From Flavobacteriaceae bacterium (lineage in GTDB: Bacteria > Bacteroidota > Bacteroidia > Flavobacteriales > Flavobacteriaceae): a stretch of 64,000 nucleotides of DNA. The position numbers and the translations under genes were made by a program. This document shows, piece after piece, positions 42,412 through 48,932 of the stretch. Location: contig JANQNQ010000002.1 of NCBI GenBank assembly GCA_028279515.1, positions 186,001 to 250,000 on the forward strand, written 5' to 3'. A model generated the notes under the pieces. It did not search any database, was not told the origin of the DNA, and was given only the letters and a program-made list of their open reading frames with translations. How positions within the stretch are numbered: the stretch's first letter is position 1; each line of letters starts with the position of its first letter.

Positions 42412-44817
42412 ATGACAAGAAGAATCAAAAAAGTTGCTGTAATCGGTTCCGGGATCATGGGTAGTGGTATTGCTTGCCACTTTGCCAACATCGGTGCTGA
42501 AGTACTTTTATTGGACATCGTTCCTAGGGAACTCAATGATAAAGAAAAGGCCAAAGGACTTACCCTTGAAGATAAAGTAGTACGTAACCGCATGGTGAAC
42601 GATAACTTCAAGGCTGCTTTAAAGTCAAAGCCTTCTCCGATCTACTCTCAGAAGTTTGCCGACCGAATTTCGACTGGAAACTTAGAAGACGATCTACACA
42701 AGATCAAAGATGTAGATTGGGTGATCGAAGTAGTTGTTGAGCGTCTCGATATCAAACAAAAGGTATTCGAACAAATCGAAAAACACCGCAAGCCAGGAAC
42801 GTTGATCACTTCTAACACTTCTGGTATTCCTATAAAATTTATGAACGAAGGGCGCAGCGAAGACTTCCAAAAGCACTTTGCCGTAACGCACTTCTTCAAT
42901 CCACCTAGGTACTTAAAATTATTCGAAGTTATCCCAGGACCAAACTGTAGCCAAGATGTGACTGATTTCTTGATGATGTATGGCGAAAAGTTCCTGGGAA
43001 AGACTTCAGTTTTGGCAAAAGACACGCCTGCCTTCATCGGTAACCGTATCGGAATCTTTGGTATCCAAAGCCTTTTCCACCAAGTAAAGGAAATGGGCCT
43101 TACCATCGAAGAAGTTGATAAGTTGACCGGTCCTGTGATCGGAAGACCTAAGTCAGCTACATTCCGTACCGTAGATGTGGTCGGACTTGACACCTTGGTA
43201 CACGTAGCCAATGGTATTTATGACAATTGCCCAGACGATGAAGCGCATGAGTTGTTTAAACTGCCTGATTTTGTGCAGCATATGATGGACAACAAAATGC
43301 TAGGTAGCAAGACCAAGCAAGGATTCTACAAGCGTGTGGTAAAAGAAGGTGGAAAGAAAGAGATTCTTTCACTAGACCTCAATACTTTAGAATACCGCGA
43401 AAAGCAACGTGCTAAGTTTGCAACACTCGAGCTGACAAAAACGATTGATAATGTTTTGGATCGTTTCCCAGTACTGGTAAAAGGAAAGGACAAAGCTGGC
43501 GATTTCTACCGTAAGAATTTTGCAGCCATGTTTGCCTATGTACAAAATAGAATTCCTGAGATCTCTGATGAGCTATACCGAATTGATGATGCAATGAAAG
43601 CCGGTTTCGGATGGGAAAATGGTCCGTTTGAAATTTGGGACGCGATTGGTGTAGAGAAAGGAATCGAATTGATGAAAGCTGAAGGACTTGAGCCAGCAGC
43701 TTGGGTTACCGATATGATTGCCGACGGAAACACTTCGTTCTACACGGTACAAGACGGGGCCACGTATTACTACGATATTCCTGCGAAAGCGCAGACAAAG
43801 AAACCAGGACAAGATGCCTTTATCATCCTTGACAACATTAGACCTACCAAGACTGTTTGGAAGAATGCTGAGGCGGTGGTCGAAGACTTGGGTGATGGCA
43901 TCCTTAACCTGGAGTTCCGTTCTAAGATGAATACCATCGGAGGTGGTGTACTTCAAGGAATCAATAAAGCAATCGACCTTGCAGAGAAAGATTTCCAAGG
44001 ATTGGTTGTAGGTAACCAAGGAGCCAACTTCTCAGTGGGTGCCAACATCGGAATGATCTTCATGATGGCAGTTGAGCAAGAGTATGATGAATTGAACATG
44101 GCCATCAAAATGTTCCAAGACACGATGATGCGCATGCGTTACTCAGCGATCCCAACAGTAGCCGCTCCACACGGAATGACCCTTGGTGGTGGTTGCGAGC
44201 TTTCGATGCACGCCGACAAAGTAGTCGCTGCTGCTGAAACCTATATCGGACTCGTTGAGTTTGGAGTAGGTGTAATTCCAGGCGGTGGTGGTTCTAAAGA
44301 AATGGCACTGCGTGCTCAGGATACTTTCAAAAAGAACGATGTTGAGCTGAACGTACTTCAAGAGTACTTCTTGACCATCGGTATGGCAAAAGTAGCAACC
44401 TCGGCGTATGAAGCCTACGATTTAGGAATCCTTCAAAAAGGAAAAGACGTCGTAGTAGTGAATAGAGACCGACAAATTGCACAAGCTAAAAAACACGCCT
44501 TGTTAATGGCTGAAGCTGGTTATACTGAGCCAGCGAAGCGCAAGGATATCAAAGTACTCGGTAAGCAAGCCTTGGGTATGTTCTTAGTAGGAACCGACTC
44601 AATGGAAGCCAGCCGATACATCTCAGAACACGATAAGAAGATCGCTAACAAATTGGCCTACGTAATGGCAGGTGGTGACCTTTCTGAACCAACCAAAGTT
44701 ACCGAGCAGTACTTGTTAGATATAGAACGTGAAGCTTTCCTTTCGCTTTGTACCGAAAGAAAGACGTTAGAGCGTATTCAACACATGTTAAAAACTGGGA
44801 AACCCTTAAGAAACTAG
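42412..44817 (+). CDS. fadN: 3-hydroxyacyl-CoA dehydrogenase/enoyl-CoA hydratase (FadN-type)
   Basis: 801 residues, bifunctional beta-oxidation enzyme. The NAD-binding dehydrogenase comes first (VAVIGSGIMGSGIACHFANIGAEV, then FAVTHFFNPPRYLKLFEVI) and the enoyl-CoA hydratase second (FRSKMNTIGGGVLQGINKAIDL, GGGCELSMHADKVVAAAETYIGLVEFGVGVIPGGGGSKE with the oxyanion and Glu segment). This order is the reverse of E. coli FadB and is that of Bacillus FadN. It catalyses hydration of enoyl-CoA and oxidation of 3-hydroxyacyl-CoA; the next genes fadA and fadE complete the cycle. Confidence 0.95.
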   Translation: MTRRIKKVAVIGSGIMGSGIACHFANIGAEVLLLDIVPRELNDKEKAKGLTLEDKVVRNRMVNDNFKAALKSKPSPIYSQKFADRISTGNLEDDLHKIKDVDWVIEVVVERLDIKQKVFEQIEKHRKPGTLITSNTSGIPIKFMNEGRSEDFQKHFAVTHFFNPPRYLKLFEVIPGPNCSQDVTDFLMMYGEKFLGKTSVLAKDTPAFIGNRIGIFGIQSLFHQVKEMGLTIEEVDKLTGPVIGRPKSATFRTVDVVGLDTLVHVANGIYDNCPDDEAHELFKLPDFVQHMMDNKMLGSKTKQGFYKRVVKEGGKKEILSLDLNTLEYREKQRAKFATLELTKTIDNVLDRFPVLVKGKDKAGDFYRKNFAAMFAYVQNRIPEISDELYRIDDAMKAGFGWENGPFEIWDAIGVEKGIELMKAEGLEPAAWVTDMIADGNTSFYTVQDGATYYYDIPAKAQTKKPGQDAFIILDNIRPTKTVWKNAEAVVEDLGDGILNLEFRSKMNTIGGGVLQGINKAIDLAEKDFQGLVVGNQGANFSVGANIGMIFMMAVEQEYDELNMAIKMFQDTMMRMRYSAIPTVAAPHGMTLGGGCELSMHADKVVAAAETYIGLVEFGVGVIPGGGGSKEMALRAQDTFKKNDVELNVLQEYFLTIGMAKVATSAYEAYDLGILQKGKDVVVVNRDRQIAQAKKHALLMAEAGYTEPAKRKDIKVLGKQALGMFLVGTDSMEASRYISEHDKKIANKLAYVMAGGDLSEPTKVTEQYLLDIEREAFLSLCTERKTLERIQHMLKTGKPLRN

Positions 44818-44884
44818 ATACAAGAACCAAGACATCGGAGCCAAGACTTAATAGTCTTGAATCTTGGCTCTTGATTCTTAAATC
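44815..44884. repeat. Intergenic repeat unit between fadN and fadA (ORF-less form)
   Basis: Starts at the fadN stop codon with TAGATACAAGAA and ends TTGATTCTTAAATC, the same two ends as the ORF-bearing unit at 46083-46500. Inside, GAGCCAAGA (44838) and TCTTGGCTC (44862) form a perfect 9-bp hairpin arm pair. Confidence 0.75.
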
Positions 44885-44894
44885 TGAAAAAAAT

Positions 44895-46085
44895 ATGAAA
44901 ACAGCATATATAGTAAAAGCATACAGAACAGCCGTAGGGAAAGCCCCTCGTGGATTGTTCAGATTCAAAAGAACTGATGAGCTGGCAGCTGAGACCATCG
45001 AGTATATGATGAAAGAGCTTCCTCAGCTCGATAAAAGTCGTATCGACGATGTGATTGTCGGTAACGCAATGCCGGAAGGTTCTCAAGGATTGAATATGGC
45101 GCGATTGATCTCATTGATGGGATTGGATTCAGTAGAGGTTCCTGGAGTAACCGTAAACAGATTCTGTTCATCAGGATTGGAAACCATTGGCATGGCAACT
45201 GCCAAGATTCAAGCAGGAATGGCTGACTGTATCATCGCTGGTGGTGCCGAGAGTATGAGCGCTGTTCCAATGACTGGTTTTAAAACTGAATTGAACTACG
45301 ATATTGTTGCCGCGGGTCACGAAGATTATTACTGGGGAATGGGTAATACTGCGGAAGCTGTTGCCGATCAATTCAAAGTATCGAGAAAAGATCAGGACGA
45401 GTTTGCGTACAACTCTCACATGAAGGCGTTAAAAGCACAGGCTGAAGATCGCTTCCAGGACCAGATCGTACCAATCACCGTTGATCAAACGTATATCGAT
45501 GCCAACGGAAAAAAAGCAACGAAGTCATACACAGTTACAAAAGATGAAGGTCCGCGTAAAGGTACCAACTTAGAAGCCTTGGCAAAACTACGCCCTGTAT
45601 TTGCTCAAAACGGAAGCGTTACCGCAGGTAACTCTTCACAAATGAGTGACGGTGCTGCGTTTGTAATGGTCATGAGTGAAGAGATGGTTAAAGAATTGAA
45701 CCTTGAACCAATCGCTCGTATGGTGAACTATGCAGCTGCAGGAGTTGAGCCACGTATCATGGGAATCGGTCCAGTAAAGGCCATTCCGAAGGTATTGAAG
45801 CAAGCCGGACTAAAACAAAACGATATCGAGCTGATCGAATTGAATGAAGCCTTTGCTTCACAATCATTGGCAGTAATGCGCGAATTGGACCTTAACCAAG
45901 AAATCGTCAACGTAAATGGTGGTGCGATTGCACTCGGACACCCACTGGGATGTACCGGAGGTAAATTATCAGTTCAGCTATTTGACGAAATGCGCAAACG
46001 AAACATGAAAGGAAAATACGGCATGGTTACCATGTGCGTCGGTACCGGACAGGGAGCCGCTGGTATCTACGAGTTCCTCAATTAG
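44895..46085 (+). CDS. fadA: Acetyl-CoA acyltransferase (3-ketoacyl-CoA thiolase)
   Basis: 396 residues from ATG 44895 (MKTAYIVKAYRTAVGKAPRG); the open frame continues upstream through the repeat but is not coding. Thiolase hallmarks: Cys91 in NRFCSSGLETIGM (acyl-enzyme), NGGAIALGHPLGCTGG (His) and GMVTMCVGTGQG (general-base Cys). Cleaves 3-ketoacyl-CoA with CoA to acetyl-CoA, the last beta-oxidation step. Preceded by a 70-base repeat and followed by the repeat-embedded four-helix-bundle gene. Confidence 0.95.
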   Translation: MKTAYIVKAYRTAVGKAPRGLFRFKRTDELAAETIEYMMKELPQLDKSRIDDVIVGNAMPEGSQGLNMARLISLMGLDSVEVPGVTVNRFCSSGLETIGMATAKIQAGMADCIIAGGAESMSAVPMTGFKTELNYDIVAAGHEDYYWGMGNTAEAVADQFKVSRKDQDEFAYNSHMKALKAQAEDRFQDQIVPITVDQTYIDANGKKATKSYTVTKDEGPRKGTNLEALAKLRPVFAQNGSVTAGNSSQMSDGAAFVMVMSEEMVKELNLEPIARMVNYAAAGVEPRIMGIGPVKAIPKVLKQAGLKQNDIELIELNEAFASQSLAVMRELDLNQEIVNVNGGAIALGHPLGCTGGKLSVQLFDEMRKRNMKGKYGMVTMCVGTGQGAAGIYEFLN

Positions 46086-46500
46086 ATACAAGAAGTTGGA
46101 GCCAAGAATCAAGACGAATGGGAAGACATAACTTCAAAAAATTAAAAATTTGGCAAGAAGGAATATCCGTGGTCCAAGAAACATATAAAATTGTTAAGGA
46201 CTTCCCTGATTATGAAAGATTCAATTTGGTCTCTCAATTGATAAGATGTGCTGTTTCTATTCCTTCAAATATTGCAGAAGGAACGAGTAAATCTACGGAT
46301 AGACACTTAAATAAGTTTATCGAAGATAGCTTAGGGTCTGCATTTGAATGGGAAACGCAGCTAATAATTGCCTATTCTGAAAACTATGTGACAGAAGAAC
46401 AATTCAAAGTTTTAGAAAGTAAAATTCAACAATTACAAAAAATGATATCAGGATTTCAAGCTGGCTTAAATCTTAAGTCTTGATTCTTGATTCTTAAATC
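46083..46500. mobile_element. Repeat-bounded element carrying a four-helix-bundle gene, inside the fad operon
   Basis: Bounded by TAGATACAAGAA at the fadA stop and TTGATTCTTAAATC before fadE, the same ends as the ORF-less unit at 44815-44884. Just inside them CAAGAATCAAGAC (46103-46115) and GTCTTGATTCTTG (46477-46489) are a 13-bp perfect inverted repeat that brackets the coding sequence; the gene's stop codon lies inside the right repeat. Confidence 0.6.
46118..46483 (+). CDS. Four-helix-bundle protein (S23/IVP-like)
   Basis: 121 residues from ATG 46118 (MGRHNFKKLKIWQEGISVVQ), the typical opening of small four-helix-bundle proteins related to those encoded in 23S rRNA intervening sequences and to Avd of diversity-generating retroelements. 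Core: FNLVSQLIRCAVSIPSNIAEGTS, DRHLNKFIEDSLGSAFEWETQLIIAYS. They form pentameric barrels and are thought to bind nucleic acid; no enzyme motif. The last residues (LNLKS) are encoded by the right repeat of the surrounding element. It interrupts the fadA-fadE spacing, which otherwise would be short. Confidence 0.9.
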   Translation: MGRHNFKKLKIWQEGISVVQETYKIVKDFPDYERFNLVSQLIRCAVSIPSNIAEGTSKSTDRHLNKFIEDSLGSAFEWETQLIIAYSENYVTEEQFKVLESKIQQLQKMISGFQAGLNLKS

Positions 46501-46508
46501 AATCAACA

Positions 46509-48317
46509 ATGAGCACTGAAGCAATAGAAAAAGACCTAACCCGTGGTGGTGAGTTCCTAGTAAAAGAGACGCTAGCTGAGAACGTATTTACTCCTGAAGA
46601 TTTCTCAGAAGAGCAGCAAATGATGAAAGAATCCGTGAAGGAATTCGTGGATAGAGAAATTTGGCCAAACAAAGAACGTTTCGAGAAGAAGGACTATGCC
46701 TTCACCGAAGAGATCATGCGTAAGGCCGGTGAACTTGGATTCTTGGGAATTTCTGTGCCAGAAGAGTATGATGGTATGGGAATGGGCTTTGTTTCTACTA
46801 TGTTAACCTGTGATTACATTTCAGGAGCAACAGGTTCTGTAGCAACAGCTTTTGGTGCACATACCGGTATCGGAACGATGCCGATCACCCTTTACGGAAC
46901 CGAAGAGCAAAAGAAAAAATATGTACCTAAACTGGCTACAGGTGAGTGGTTTGGTGCTTACTGTTTAACCGAGCCAGGTGCTGGATCTGATGCCAACTCT
47001 GGTAAAACAAAAGCAGTATTATCTGATGACGGAAAGTACTATTCGATCAGCGGACAAAAAATGTGGATCTCAAATGCAGGATTCGCAAAGTTATTTATTG
47101 TATTTGCTCGTATCGAAGATGACAAGAACATCACTGGTTTCATCGTTGAGAACGACCCAGAAAACGGAATCACCCTTGGCGAAGAAGAACACAAACTAGG
47201 AATCCACTCCTCTTCTACCCGTCAGGTATTCTTTAGCGATACAAAAGTACCCGTAGAAAATATGCTTTCTGAGCGTGGTGGTGGATTCAAGATCGCGATG
47301 AACGCTCTAAACGTTGGACGAATCAAATTGGCAGCTGCTTGTTTGGATGCGCAACGTCGTGTGATCGGAGAAGCTACAAAATATGCAAACGAGCGTATTC
47401 AGTTTAAAACACCGATCGTTAAGTTTGGTGCCATCAAAGCTAAATTGGCCGAAATGGCAACAGCTTGCTACGTAGGAGAATCTGCTTCATACCGTGCAGC
47501 TAAAGATATCGAAGATAGAATTGCGCTCCGTCAAGCGGAAGGTGCCTCGCATCAAGAGGCAGAGCTAAAAGGGGTTGAAGAGTACGCCATCGAGTGTTCA
47601 ATCCTTAAAGTAGCGGTTTCTGAAGACGTACAGAACTGTACAGACGAAGGAATTCAGATCTTCGGAGGAATGGGCTTCTCGGCTGATACTCCAATGGAAT
47701 CTGCTTGGAGAGACGCACGTATCTCACGTATCTACGAAGGAACCAACGAGATCAACCGTATGTTGGCTGTTGGGATGCTAGTGAAGAAAGCCATGAAAGG
47801 ACATGTAGATCTTTTAGGGCCAGCTATGAAAGTAGCTGATGAATTGATGGGAATTCCTTCTTTCGATACACCTGATTACTCAGAGTTATTTGCTGAGGAA
47901 AAAGAGATCATCAAAAAGTTGAAGAAAGCTTTCTTGATGGTGGCTGGATCTGCGGTTCAAAAATTCGGACCATCGCTTGAAGAGCACCAACAATTGTTGA
48001 TGGCTGCTGCCGATATTTTGATTGAGATCTACATGGCAGAATCTGCTATCCTAAGAACCGAGAAAAACGCCAAGCGTTTCGGTGAAGAAGCTCAAGAAGT
48101 TCAGATTGCGATGGCCAAGTTGAACTTGTTCCACGCGATTGAAAACATCAACACCAAAGGAAAAGAAGGAATCGTTTCCTTTGCCGAAGGTGATGAACAA
48201 CGCATGATGCTAATGGGATTGAAGCGTTTCACGAAGTATGTGAACATTCCTAACGTAGTAGCGTTACGTAACACCATCGCAGAGAAAGTATCTGCTGAGA
48301 ACGGATACTGTTTCTAA
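46509..48317 (+). CDS. fadE: Acyl-CoA dehydrogenase
   Basis: 602 residues, FAD-dependent. The ACAD core is intact: YCLTEPGAGSDANSGK (FAD/substrate loop), WISNAGFAKLFIVFAR, GIHSSSTRQVFF, GIQIFGGMGFSAD and IYEGTNEINRM with the usual catalytic-Glu neighbourhood. It is about 200 residues longer than ordinary ACADs because of an extra helical C-terminal domain, as in the 594-residue Bacillus FadE. Introduces the first double bond in beta-oxidation; last gene of the fad operon, which ends at the terminator at 48438. Confidence 0.95.
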   Translation: MSTEAIEKDLTRGGEFLVKETLAENVFTPEDFSEEQQMMKESVKEFVDREIWPNKERFEKKDYAFTEEIMRKAGELGFLGISVPEEYDGMGMGFVSTMLTCDYISGATGSVATAFGAHTGIGTMPITLYGTEEQKKKYVPKLATGEWFGAYCLTEPGAGSDANSGKTKAVLSDDGKYYSISGQKMWISNAGFAKLFIVFARIEDDKNITGFIVENDPENGITLGEEEHKLGIHSSSTRQVFFSDTKVPVENMLSERGGGFKIAMNALNVGRIKLAAACLDAQRRVIGEATKYANERIQFKTPIVKFGAIKAKLAEMATACYVGESASYRAAKDIEDRIALRQAEGASHQEAELKGVEEYAIECSILKVAVSEDVQNCTDEGIQIFGGMGFSADTPMESAWRDARISRIYEGTNEINRMLAVGMLVKKAMKGHVDLLGPAMKVADELMGIPSFDTPDYSELFAEEKEIIKKLKKAFLMVAGSAVQKFGPSLEEHQQLLMAAADILIEIYMAESAILRTEKNAKRFGEEAQEVQIAMAKLNLFHAIENINTKGKEGIVSFAEGDEQRMMLMGLKRFTKYVNIPNVVALRNTIAEKVSAENGYCF

Positions 48318-48360
48318 TATCTAAAAACAAACCAGTTCACAAAGCGCACTTGAGATGGAT

Positions 48361-48383
48361 TGTCATTTCGAGCGCAGTCGAGA
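48361..48383 (+). repeat. REP-like repeat after fadE
   Basis: TGTCA, two bases, TCGAGCGCAGTCGAGA. The 16-mer and spacing are identical to the copy inside purL at 35610-35632. It lies in the fad operon 3' UTR ahead of the terminator. Confidence 0.8.
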
Positions 48384-48437
48384 AAGGGTTTCAAAATATC
48401 TTTAATCTATTAGGTTTTAGAATTTAGTTGTTTGTTG

Positions 48438-48471
48438 AAAGCGTCTTGAAGAAGTTCAGGGCGCTTTTTTT
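48438..48471 (+). terminator. fad operon terminator
   Basis: AAAGCGTCTTGAA pairs with TTCAGGGCGCTTT (13 bp, two G-T wobbles) around GAAG, followed by TTTTTTT; 121 bases after fadE. Confidence 0.85.
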
Positions 48472-48660
48472 AGTTCCTCATCTAGGCAATAATATCTGAA
48501 AATGACTTCCCCTCTATAAAGAGGGGATTAAGGGGTGTGTAAAAAAATTGTCTCGAGTTATACACCTCCCTCAATCCCTCCTTTTTAGGAGGGAGGTTTA
48601 AGACATAAGTAAAACACTCAACATTTATCTTTGTACTCAGTACTTAATACTTTGTACTCA

Positions 48661-48723
48661 CATCTCACATCTCACATCTCATATCTCATATCTCATATCT
48701 CATATCTCATATCTCATATCTCA
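48661..48723. repeat. Heptamer tandem repeat
   Basis: Nine head-to-tail units: CATCTCA three times, then TATCTCA six times, without a mismatch inside each block. Preceded by TACTTTGTACTCA. Confidence 0.92.
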
Positions 48724-48823
48724 ATACTAACATCTCTTATCTAAAGACGAAAACCACTTTTAAATTTTTCATTTTTAATTTGAAAATTTGTTGGATTTCT
48801 ACACTTCCCTCCTCTTTTTCTAA

Positions 48824-48841
48824 CACTACAACGTTGTAGTG
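48824..48841. promoter_or_regulatory. 18-base perfect palindrome upstream of the amylase gene
   Basis: CACTACAACGTTGTAGTG reads identically on both strands. It lies 91 bases upstream of the amylase start and overlaps TGATTTTG (48840-48847), one mismatch from the -7 consensus. The central AACGTT resembles operators of LacI-family regulators, which control starch utilisation in related bacteria. Confidence 0.7.
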
Positions 48842-48932
48842 ATTTTGCAAGAATTTTCACTCCAAGCTTTAATAATTACATTGTGAATAATTCAAGTAAA
48901 CACTAACAAAATCTTTTTATTCGTAATCAACC

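Larger units (their letters stand above)
48318..48932. other. 615-bp intergenic region made almost entirely of repeats
   Basis: In order: a REP-like copy (48361-48383), the fad operon terminator (48438-48471), two hairpins with C/G-rich arms (CCCCTCT/AGAGGGG at 48509-48526 and TCCCTCC/GGAGGGA at 48575-48594), a TAATACTTTGTACTC sequence (48645), a heptamer array (48661-48723), and an 18-base palindrome (48824-48841). No gene is seen. Confidence 0.85.

Noticed and set aside
42648-43211. 187-codon open frame on the minus strand in fadN
   Set aside because: Shadow frame; the plus strand carries the intact NAD-binding domain.
42412-44817. Naming the bifunctional enzyme FadB
   Set aside because: Domain order (dehydrogenase first, hydratase second) is that of FadN, not FadB.
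48661-48723. Tandem heptamers considered as CRISPR-like array
   Set aside because: Unit of 7 bp, no spacers, no cas genes in the window; a simple tandem repeat.
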